Shown piece after piece: positions 58,145 to 64,000 of a DNA stretch of 64,000 nt. Under the pieces are notes generated by a model. That model worked only from the letters and a program-made list of their open reading frames with translations. It did no database searches and was not told the DNA's origin. Where the stretch lies: positions 310,001-374,000 of the forward strand of contig NZ_JAABOK010000007.1 of NCBI RefSeq assembly GCF_009928525.1, read 5' to 3'. The position numbers and the translations under genes were made by a program. The DNA comes from Chitinophaga solisilvae. GTDB taxonomy: Bacteria; Bacteroidota; Bacteroidia; Chitinophagales; Chitinophagaceae. The stretch's first letter is position 1. Every line of letters begins with the position of its first letter.

Positions 58145-60910
58145 ATGAGCGCAACCATCATAAACAATACTGATACCAACGATATTGCTATTTCAGAGGA
58201 ACAGCACCGGGTAATCAAACCATTTATGCGCCTGAGCGGCCTGGAACCGCTGGTAGTTCGTCCTGAAACCAACTTCATCAACGTAGGCGAAAGAACCAAC
58301 GTAACCGGCTCCAAAAAATTTGCCCGCCTCATCCGCGAAGGCCTGTACGAAGAAGCCCTGTCCGTTGCCCGCCAGCAGGTGGAAAACGGCGCACAGATAC
58401 TCGACGTTAACATGGACGATGCCCTGCTCGACGGCGAACTCGCCATGGCAACCTTCCTGAAACTCGTGGCCGCAGAACCGGACATCGCCCGTATCCCCAT
58501 TATGATTGACTCCAGTAAGTTCAGTGTAATTGAGGCCGGCCTGAAATGCGTACAGGGTAAATGTATTGTAAACTCCATCTCCCTCAAGGAAGGTGAAGCC
58601 AAATTCATTGAACAGGCCTATATCTGTAAAAGCTACGGCGCCGCAGTAGTGGTAATGGCTTTCGATGAACACGGACAGGCTGATACGGAAGAAAAAAGAG
58701 TCAGCTTCAGCCACCGGGCTTATAAAATACTGACGGAAGTAGTAGGCTACGATCCGCAGGACATCATCTTCGATCCAAACATCTTCGCTATCGCAACCGG
58801 TATCGAGGAACATAATAACTACGCAGTAGAATTCATCAACGCCACCCACCGCATCAAGCAACTGATGCCGCTGGCAAAAGTGAGCGGCGGCGTAAGTAAC
58901 GTTTCCTTCTCCTTCCGCGGTAATGAAACCGTGCGCGAAGCCATGCACTCCGTATTCCTGTTCCACGCCATCAAAGCAGGTATGGACATGGGTATCGTAA
59001 ATGCAGGCATGCTGCAGATCTATGATGATATTGAACCGCAGCTCCGGGAACTTTGTGAGGATGCCATATTAAACCGCCGCGAAGATGCAACTGAAAGACT
59101 GATCCAGTTTGCCGACACCGTAAAGGCCAAAGGCAAAGTGGTGGAAAAGGATGAAACCTGGCGGCAGGGAACCGTGGAAGAAAGACTCAGCCACGCCCTC
59201 GTAAACGGTATCACCGATTATATTGATGCAGATACGGAAGAAGCACGCCAGAAATATCCGCGGCCGCTGGATGTAATTGAAGGCCCCCTGATGGATGGTA
59301 TGAACATCGTCGGCGACCTCTTTGGCTCCGGTAAAATGTTCCTCCCCCAGGTCGTGAAAAGCGCCCGTGTAATGAAGAAATCTGTGGCGGTACTTACGCC
59401 ATTCATTGAAGAGGAAAAACTGCGCAACCAGGCCCTGCACGGAGGAGAAATCAAATCCGCCGGAAAAATCCTGCTGGCTACCGTAAAGGGAGATGTGCAC
59501 GACATCGGTAAAAACATCGTAGGCGTAGTACTCGCCTGTAACGGATATGAAATAGTAGACCTCGGCGTAATGGTGCCTGCTGAAAAAATTCTGCAGACAG
59601 CCCGCCAGGAAAAGGTAGATATCATCGGACTGAGCGGCCTGATTACGCCCAGCCTGGATGAGATGGTACACGTAGCCCGTGAACTGAAAAGACAGGAATT
59701 TGATATTCCGCTGATCATCGGCGGCGCTACCACCTCCCGTACACATACTGCCGTGAAAATTGCGCAGGAATACACCCATGGCGTAGTGCACGTACTGGAT
59801 GCTTCCCGCAGTGTAACCGTTACCGGAAGCCTGCTGAACAAAGCTCTGAAGAAAGATTTCCTCTCTGCCGTACAGGAAGAATACAGAAAGCTCAACGAAT
59901 CTTTCAAAAATAAAAAACCGACAAAACAGTACCTGACGATAGCCGCTGCACAGGAAAACAATGCGAAGATTGACTGGGACAAGTTTACGCCTGTTAAGCC
60001 GAAATTCACCGGCATCAAGGCTTTCGAAGACTATGACCTGGCAGAAATTGCAAAGTATATTGACTGGCAGCCATTCTTCATCGCCTGGGAATTACATGGT
60101 AAATTCCCGCAGATCCTGACAGATGAGGTAGTAGGCGTTGAAGCCACCAGGCTCTACAACGATGCGCAGGAGCTGCTGAAGAAAGTTATCAGTGAAAAAT
60201 GGCTGGGCGCCAAAGCCGTTATCGGCATTTACCCGGCTGTCAGAACCGCTCCCGACACCATCCAGGTGACGCCTGAACAGACTGAAATTGCCCCGGTTAA
60301 GCTGGAATTCCTGCGTCAGCAGATCAAGAAGGCGCCCGGGCAACCTAACCAGTCACTCGCGGATTATATCGCCCCTGCAGCTGCAGGCAAAACCGATTAC
60401 ATCGGCGGATTTGCCGTAACAGCGGGTATCGGCATTGAAAAATGGCTCGATAAATTCAAGGCGGAGCATGACGACTACAACAGTATCATGCTGAAAGCCC
60501 TGGCAGACAGGCTTGCGGAAGCCTTTACAGAACTGATGCACGAACGCGTGCGCAAGGAGTTCTGGGGTTATGCCAGCGATGAACACCTGAGCAACGAAGC
60601 ACTGATTAAAGAAGAATACATGGGAATACGCCCGGCGCCAGGCTACCCTGCCTGTCCGGAGCATACCGAGAAATACAAATTATTCGACCTCCTGGATGCC
60701 ACTACCAACACCGGCATTACCCTCACTGAATCCCTGGCCATGTACCCTGCTGCCAGCGTCAGCGGATGGTATTTTGCCAATCCGGAATCCAAATATTTCG
60801 GTCTGGGAAAAATTGAAAAAGACCAGGTAGAAGACTATGCCGCCCGCAAAGGCTGGACAGTGGAGGAAGCCGAGAAGTGGCTGAGGCCTAATCTGGAATA
60901 TGATATATAG
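58145..60910 (+). CDS. metH: Methionine synthase C-terminal part: folate, cobalamin and activation domains
   Basis: 921 residues. The pterin-binding barrel comes first (FINVGERTNVTGSKKFARLI, IMIDSSKFSVIEAGLKC). Then the cobalamin cap and Rossmann domain with the DxHxxG motif in KGDVHDIGKNIVGVVLACNG. Last is the reactivation domain with the S-adenosylmethionine site RPAPGYPACPEHTEKY. Together with the 57091 protein it equals full-length MetH (338 + 921 residues). The split is known in other Bacteroidota. Transfers methyl from methyl-tetrahydrofolate to homocysteine. Element H11 follows its stop codon after 13 nt. Confidence 0.95.
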   Translation: MSATIINNTDTNDIAISEEQHRVIKPFMRLSGLEPLVVRPETNFINVGERTNVTGSKKFARLIREGLYEEALSVARQQVENGAQILDVNMDDALLDGELAMATFLKLVAAEPDIARIPIMIDSSKFSVIEAGLKCVQGKCIVNSISLKEGEAKFIEQAYICKSYGAAVVVMAFDEHGQADTEEKRVSFSHRAYKILTEVVGYDPQDIIFDPNIFAIATGIEEHNNYAVEFINATHRIKQLMPLAKVSGGVSNVSFSFRGNETVREAMHSVFLFHAIKAGMDMGIVNAGMLQIYDDIEPQLRELCEDAILNRREDATERLIQFADTVKAKGKVVEKDETWRQGTVEERLSHALVNGITDYIDADTEEARQKYPRPLDVIEGPLMDGMNIVGDLFGSGKMFLPQVVKSARVMKKSVAVLTPFIEEEKLRNQALHGGEIKSAGKILLATVKGDVHDIGKNIVGVVLACNGYEIVDLGVMVPAEKILQTARQEKVDIIGLSGLITPSLDEMVHVARELKRQEFDIPLIIGGATTSRTHTAVKIAQEYTHGVVHVLDASRSVTVTGSLLNKALKKDFLSAVQEEYRKLNESFKNKKPTKQYLTIAAAQENNAKIDWDKFTPVKPKFTGIKAFEDYDLAEIAKYIDWQPFFIAWELHGKFPQILTDEVVGVEATRLYNDAQELLKKVISEKWLGAKAVIGIYPAVRTAPDTIQVTPEQTEIAPVKLEFLRQQIKKAPGQPNQSLADYIAPAAAGKTDYIGGFAVTAGIGIEKWLDKFKAEHDDYNSIMLKALADRLAEAFTELMHERVRKEFWGYASDEHLSNEALIKEEYMGIRPAPGYPACPEHTEKYKLFDLLDATTNTGITLTESLAMYPAASVSGWYFANPESKYFGLGKIEKDQVEDYAARKGWTVEEAEKWLRPNLEYDI

Positions 60911-60923
60911 TTCGTACAATATG

Positions 60924-61044
60924 AATTACGAATTACAAATTGCGAATTACGAATGAGGAGCGAAGACATAAGCAAAGAAGTAAATTCTTTATCCGCTTAT
61001 GTCTTCGCTCCTCATTCGTAATTCGTAATTCGCAATTCGTAATT
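60924..61044. repeat. Long inverted repeat element H11 (B-type), 3' of metH
   Basis: 50-bp arms at 60924-60973 and 60995-61044, three mismatches confined to the second and third heptamers, 21-nt loop. The loop is the reverse complement of the H7 loop with one base changed. The core AATGAGGAGCGAAGACATAA is identical to H7. Confidence 0.95.
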
Positions 61045-61063
61045 ATTTACAAAATGGTTTGTT

Positions 61064-61828
61064 ATGAGAATTGTTTCCTACAATGTAAACGGCCTCCGGT
61101 CCGCCATGACCAAGGGTTTTACCGAATGGCTGCAAACGGATCCTGCAGATGTTATCTGCTTACAGGAAATCAAAGCGCATCAGGAGAATGTAGACTTCCA
61201 GCAGTTTGACAAGCTGGGCTATGAGCACTACTGGTATCCGGCACAAAAGAAGGGTTATAGTGGGGTGGCCGTGCTGACGCGCATAAAACCTGATTTTGTG
61301 CAGTATGGCAGCGGCCATGAACAGAGTGACACAGAAGGCCGTTTTATCCGGCTGGATTTCGGCGATCTGACCCTGATTAATACCTACTTCCCTTCGGGCA
61401 CCAGCGGGGACCTCAGGCAGACCTACAAATACCAGTGGCTGGATGAGTTCTTTGCCTACCTGGAAGAGCTGAAGAAAACCCGTCCTAATCTGGTGGTATG
61501 CGGAGATTACAACATCTGCCATAAACCGATAGATATTCATGATCCTGTCAGCAATAAGAACTCTACCGGTTTTCTGCCGGAAGAACGGGCCTGGATGGAT
61601 AGATTCTTTGCCAGCGGGTTCGTGGACAGCTTCCGGCATTTCAATCCGGATCCGCACCAGTACAGCTGGTGGAGCTTCCGGGCCAATGCGCGGAACAATA
61701 ACAAAGGCTGGCGTATCGATTATATCAACGTTACCTCGCCGCTGAAAGAGAAGCTGAAACATGCCGCTATTTATCAGGAAGTGAAACATTCAGATCACTG
61801 CCCGGTATTTGTAGAGCTGGCCCTGTAA
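61064..61828 (+). CDS. xth: Exodeoxyribonuclease III
   Basis: 254 residues. AP endonuclease and 3'-5' exonuclease in base-excision repair. Motifs: MRIVSYNVNGLRSAM, ICLQEIKAH (catalytic Glu), TYFPSG, VVCGDYNICHKPIDI, WWSFRANARNNNKGWRIDYI and KHSDHCPVF (catalytic Asp-His). Start ATG 61064 is fixed by the conserved N terminus; an overlapping +1-frame reading is a shadow. It lies 19 nt after element H11. Confidence 0.96.
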   Translation: MRIVSYNVNGLRSAMTKGFTEWLQTDPADVICLQEIKAHQENVDFQQFDKLGYEHYWYPAQKKGYSGVAVLTRIKPDFVQYGSGHEQSDTEGRFIRLDFGDLTLINTYFPSGTSGDLRQTYKYQWLDEFFAYLEELKKTRPNLVVCGDYNICHKPIDIHDPVSNKNSTGFLPEERAWMDRFFASGFVDSFRHFNPDPHQYSWWSFRANARNNNKGWRIDYINVTSPLKEKLKHAAIYQEVKHSDHCPVFVELAL

Positions 61829-61876
61829 TGGTTTCCGGCCATATATTAATATGGGAATACTAATCCAGACAACAAG

Positions 61877-62179
61877 ATGATTATTTACAACGTTACCACA
61901 AAAGTGGCCACAGATACGCATTTGTCGTGGTTGAAATGGATGCGGGAAGAACATATTCCGGCTATGCTCAACACCGGCTTGTTCCATGATTGCCGCATCT
62001 GCCGGTTATTGGAGCAGGATGATACCGAGGGACCCACCTATGCGATCCAGTACTTCACAGACAGTACGGAGAACTATCAGCGCTTCAGAAGCGAGCACGA
62101 ACAAGCCCTGCGGCAAAGGGGTTACGACCTTTTCGGCGATCGTTTTATTGCCTTTAATACCATTATGCAGGTGGTGTAA
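61877..62179 (+). CDS. DUF4286 family protein
   Basis: 100 residues. Matches the small DUF4286 family: MIIYNVTTKVATDTHLSWLK, WMREEHIPAMLNTGLFHDCR, TYAIQYFTDSTENYQRF and DRFIAFNTIMQVV. Ferredoxin-like or dimeric alpha/beta fold expected. No known function. It starts 48 nt after xth and may be co-transcribed with it. Confidence 0.85.
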   Translation: MIIYNVTTKVATDTHLSWLKWMREEHIPAMLNTGLFHDCRICRLLEQDDTEGPTYAIQYFTDSTENYQRFRSEHEQALRQRGYDLFGDRFIAFNTIMQVV

Positions 62180-62199
62180 ACCATGCTTAACAATTAAAC

Positions 62200-62208
62200 T
62201 TATCCACA
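62200..62208 (+). other. Perfect DnaA-box sequence
   Basis: TTATCCACA, exact consensus, in the gap between the DUF4286 gene and HU. It is a single copy, so no origin is claimed. Confidence 0.4.
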
Positions 62209-62260
62209 GGAAATTCACTATTTTCAAGGCATTTGTAGTTTGGTACAATACTTGAAAAGA

Positions 62261-62385
62261 GGGGGCGGTAACAGTCGAAATACTGGCAAATTAGCTATGG
62301 CACAGGGTTTTATGTATTTCTGCTAAAGTCATCGGCTTTAGCGGGAAGGTGACCAATCAGCTGTAACCGTTACCAGTAGCGTTTT
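62261..62385 (+). ncRNA. Possible structured RNA upstream of HU
   Basis: In the 316-nt gap before HU: GGTAAC (62267-62272) can pair with GTTACC (62369-62374), enclosing a perfect hairpin GCTAAAG/CTTTAGC (62322-62328, 62336-62342). The block ends in AGCGTTTTT. It lies upstream of the HU promoter, so it is not the HU leader. Weak evidence; no promoter is certain. Confidence 0.25.
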
Positions 62386-62423
62386 TCAGCCGATAAAAAT
62401 TTCTATAAAAAAGTTGTAAAAAA

Positions 62424-62454
62424 TTTGGTAATCTGATAAAACGCGCTATATTTG
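62424..62454 (+). promoter_or_regulatory. HU promoter
   Basis: -33 TTTG (62424-62427), 19-nt spacer, -7 TATATTTG (62447-62454). A full consensus match, as expected for a highly expressed gene. Confidence 0.75.
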
Positions 62455-62495
62455 CTCACATCAAACATTTTTTCACTAGTTAAATCTTACTAACT

Positions 62496-62765
62496 ATGAA
62501 CAAAGCCGAATTAATCGACAAGCTTGCAAAAGACGCAGCTATCACTAAAACCCAAGCTAACGAAGCTCTGGATTCTTTCACCAAAGCTGTTGCTGATACC
62601 CTGAAAAAAGGTGGTAAAGTAACTTTGGTTGGTTTCGGTACTTTCTCCGTTTCCAAACGTGCTGCACGTAACGGTAGAAACCCACAGACCGGTCAGATCA
62701 TCAAGATCAAGGCTAAGAAAGTTGCTAAATTCAAAGCTGGTAAAGCTTTATCTGATAAGCTCTAA
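62496..62765 (+). CDS. hup: HU family DNA-binding protein
   Basis: 89 residues. Nucleoid protein that bends and wraps DNA. MNKAELIDKLAKDAAITKTQ, KVTLVGFGTFSVSKRAARNG and RNPQTGQIIKIKAKKVAKFK cover the dimer core and the beta arms, including the Pro-containing tip RNP. Normal length. Strong promoter and strong terminator, so it is a single highly expressed unit. Confidence 0.97.
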   Translation: MNKAELIDKLAKDAAITKTQANEALDSFTKAVADTLKKGGKVTLVGFGTFSVSKRAARNGRNPQTGQIIKIKAKKVAKFKAGKALSDKL

Positions 62766-62785
62766 TCAGTTAGCACAACTTATTC

Positions 62786-62820
62786 AAGCAAGGAACAATC
62801 ATGTTTCTTGCTTTTTTTTT
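62786..62820 (+). terminator. Intrinsic terminator of HU
   Basis: AAGCAAG (62786-62792) with CTTGCTT (62107 offset: 62807-62813), inner AACA/TGTT pairs, then a T-run to 62820. Confidence 0.9.
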
Positions 62821-62913
62821 ATATAGAACCCGGACTGTAGACTATTTCGGCTATTTGCAGTAATTTGCAGCCTGATAACATCATATTAAAAAACAAAACT
62901 CAAATCATTCATC

Positions 62914-63033
62914 ATGGGTAGAGGAGATATCAAAACCAAAAGAGGTAAAATCTTCAGCAAATCTTTCGGTAAAGTAAGACCGTCTAAAACAAGAAAATCT
63001 GCTACAGCCGCTAAAGCTGAGAAAAAAGCATAA
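62914..63033 (+). CDS. 30S ribosomal protein THX
   Basis: 39 residues: starts MGRGDIKTKRGKIFSKSFG and ends in a Lys/Ala-rich tail (ATAAKAEKKA). This is the bTHX family, a small basic peptide bound in the 30S head, known from Thermus and Bacteroidota. ATG 62914, stop 63031-63033. Element H10 begins 1 nt after the stop. Confidence 0.9.
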   Translation: MGRGDIKTKRGKIFSKSFGKVRPSKTRKSATAAKAEKKA

Positions 63034-63034
63034 A

Positions 63035-63168
63035 CATTTTATTATTTAATTATTTGAGATTTGGTCATTTACAATGCAGCGGAGATATAAGCGAATATAA
63101 TCTGCCAGGATCTCCGGTGTATTGTAAATGGCCAAATCTCAAATAATTAAATCTCAGATAGTAAAATG
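63035..63168. repeat. Long inverted repeat element H10 (A-type), filling a convergent gap
   Basis: The left arm starts at 63035, 1 nt after the THX stop; the right arm ends at 63168, 1 nt before the pdxH stop. The outer ends CATTTTA/TAAAATG match. The right arm holds a 7-nt extra block relative to the left. The inner 24 bp have three differences, two of them G-T wobbles. Core AATGCAGCGGAGAT followed by ATAAGCG, which joins A- and B-type cores. Confidence 0.9.
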
Positions 63169-63169
63169 C

Positions 63170-63817
63170 TCAGGGCGCTAAACGCTCTATCTTCCAGCTG
63201 CCGGTAGGTGTGAGGGTATATAAAATACGGTCATGCAAACGGCTGCTTCTTCCCTGCCAGAATTCCATTACGCTGGGCTTTACCACATAGCCACCCCAAT
63301 AATCCGGCCGCTGAGGCGTTTCCTTCTCATATTTTGATGCCACCTGATCCACCTGTTCTTCCAGAAAAGAACGGCCCGGAATCACCTTACTTTGAGGCGA
63401 CGCGATTGCCCCGATACGGCTCCCCAGAGGACGGCTGTTATAGTACTCATTATTAATAGCCATAGATGCCTTGCTGACCGTGCCTTCTATACGTACCTGA
63501 CGCTCCAGTTCCCGCCAGAAGAAAAGCAATGTCACGTGCGGATTCAGTGCCAGCTCCTGCCCTTTGCGGCTTTCATAATTGGTAAAAAACACAAACCCTT
63601 CCTCGTCGAAACTCTTCAGCAACACAATACGTGCAGAAGGATGGCCGTCCGGCGTACTGGTTGCCAGCGTCATGGCATTAGGCTCCTCTACCTCGCTGCT
63701 GGTTGCATCGTGCCACCATTTCTCAAACTGCTGCAACGGGTACGGCGCCACATCGCCCTCATCCAGTGAGGTCAGCCTGTAATCCTTCCTTAAATCAGCG
63801 ACTTTCTGGTTTAACAT
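63170..63817 (-). CDS. pdxH: Pyridoxamine 5'-phosphate oxidase
   Basis: 215 residues. FMN enzyme that makes pyridoxal 5'-phosphate from pyridoxamine or pyridoxine phosphate. Visible: NAMTLATSTPDGHPSARIVL, LKSFDEEGFVFFTNYESRKG, LLFFWRELERQVRIEG, SRPLGSRIGAIASPQS and the C-terminal FWQGRSSRLHDRILYT with WKIERLAP. Normal length. Promoter at 63853-63860. Confidence 0.97.
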   Translation of the reverse strand: MLNQKVADLRKDYRLTSLDEGDVAPYPLQQFEKWWHDATSSEVEEPNAMTLATSTPDGHPSARIVLLKSFDEEGFVFFTNYESRKGQELALNPHVTLLFFWRELERQVRIEGTVSKASMAINNEYYNSRPLGSRIGAIASPQSKVIPGRSFLEEQVDQVASKYEKETPQRPDYWGGYVVKPSVMEFWQGRSSRLHDRILYTLTPTGSWKIERLAP

Positions 63818-63852
63818 GGTCTGTAGAATTTTATTGGTTTAAACCTGTATAG

Positions 63853-63860
63853 CAAAGGTA
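63853..63860 (-). promoter_or_regulatory. -7 promoter element of pdxH
   Basis: The minus strand reads TACCTTTG, exact consensus, 35 nt before the pdxH ATG. Confidence 0.5.
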
Positions 63861-63874
63861 TGGAAGGATAATAG

Positions 63875-63882
63875 TAATTTTG
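63875..63882 (+). promoter_or_regulatory. -7 promoter element of the last gene
   Basis: TAATTTTG, exact consensus, 22 nt before ATG 63905, divergent from the pdxH promoter. Confidence 0.5.
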
Positions 63883-63904
63883 AAGACCTGATATAAATCA
63901 TAGT

Positions 63905-64000
63905 ATGAAAAGAGCTTTCCTATTGTTCATCCTGGCAACGACGGCGTTGCTCTCCTGTCATAACAACCGGCAGCCGGAAGAAAAGAATGAAAAGGCGCCC
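63905..64000 (+). CDS. Lipoprotein gene, 3' part outside window
   Basis: Only 32 codons are visible. MKRAFLLFILATTALLSC is a clear lipoprotein signal with lipobox LLSC (Cys18), followed by a polar Asn/Glu/Lys-rich linker (HNNRQPEEKNEKAP). Function cannot be judged. Confidence 0.8.
   Translation, partial: MKRAFLLFILATTALLSCHNNRQPEEKNEKAP

Noticed and set aside
61000..61209. Plus-strand frame starting inside element H11 and running into xth
   Set aside because: It uses a different frame from xth and starts within the repeat. The conserved xth N terminus fixes the true start at 61064.
62200..62208. Replication origin near HU
   Set aside because: Only one DnaA box, no cluster, no dnaA or dnaN, no AT-rich unwinding array.
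7560..63168. Reading the H elements as a CRISPR array or phage attachment sites
   Set aside because: Copies are kilobases apart, have no regular spacers, no cas genes, and no integrase nearby.
7560..63168. Idea that arm mismatches always form G-U pairs on the strand of the adjacent gene, proving RNA selection
   Set aside because: H1 fits (wobbles on the purH strand), but H4 has its wobble on the strand opposite to the MFS gene and H7 on the strand opposite to batC. The pattern does not hold.

Overview
The window looks like a piece of chromosome from a Bacteroidota species, most likely Chitinophagaceae and probably Chitinophaga. Reasons: gliding-motility genes gldE and gldD sit next to mutY and ssb; many genes are preceded by the Bacteroidota -7 promoter element TAnnTTTG (often TAACTTTG); there is a 39-residue ribosomal protein THX; IspG is the long ~650-residue form; CarB is a 938-residue form; methionine synthase is split; several DUF families and ECF sigma/anti-sigma pairs typical of the phylum occur. 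I see no tRNA, rRNA, CRISPR array, prophage or insertion sequence. Nearly all genes are housekeeping, envelope or regulatory.

Layout. 0-7.6 kb: mutY (cut by the window edge), ssb, gldE, gldD, a DUF3109 protein, lutB, then an ECF sigma / TonB-tailed anti-sigma pair. 7.6-18 kb: purH, a secreted tail-domain protein, comEC, carB, and a deoR-type regulator with an MFS transporter. 18-20.7 kb: a nucleotidase-like HAD protein and three small DNA-binding or unknown genes. 21-31 kb: acsA, an alpha/beta hydrolase, an L,D-transpeptidase, an M16 peptidase, an outer-membrane beta-barrel protein and a second sigma/anti-sigma pair. 31-46 kb: kbl, a class D beta-lactamase, batB-batC, a tripartite RND efflux operon with an AraC regulator, ispG, a small Lys-rich secreted protein and a LysR regulator. 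46-56 kb: two acetyltransferases, an MBL-fold hydrolase, a third sigma factor with two paralogous anti-sigma-like genes, a CoA-transferase, an LpxR-type lipid A deacylase, an Ig-like lipoprotein and recR. 57-64 kb: split metH, xth, DUF4286, HU, THX, pdxH and the start of a lipoprotein gene.

The most unusual feature is a dispersed family of eleven very long intergenic inverted repeats (arms about 45-116 bp). Every copy lies within about 13 nt of a stop codon, and none lies in a gene or purely 5' of one. All share a core close to AATG-n-AGCGRAGA inside two alternative AT-rich arm types, one of which is an array of the heptamer AATTACG. Two copies (35.5 kb and 61 kb) share the same loop sequence in opposite orientation, so the family is dispersed by copying. 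Arms differ between copies but match within each copy. These elements probably act as 3' ends of transcripts, but their length and concerted arms suggest a replication-linked or mobile origin. I do not recognise them as a described family.

A second notable item is an H-type pseudoknot directly upstream of metH. Its conserved blocks occur in the order expected for a SAM-II riboswitch, and it would cover the translation start region of the split methionine synthase.
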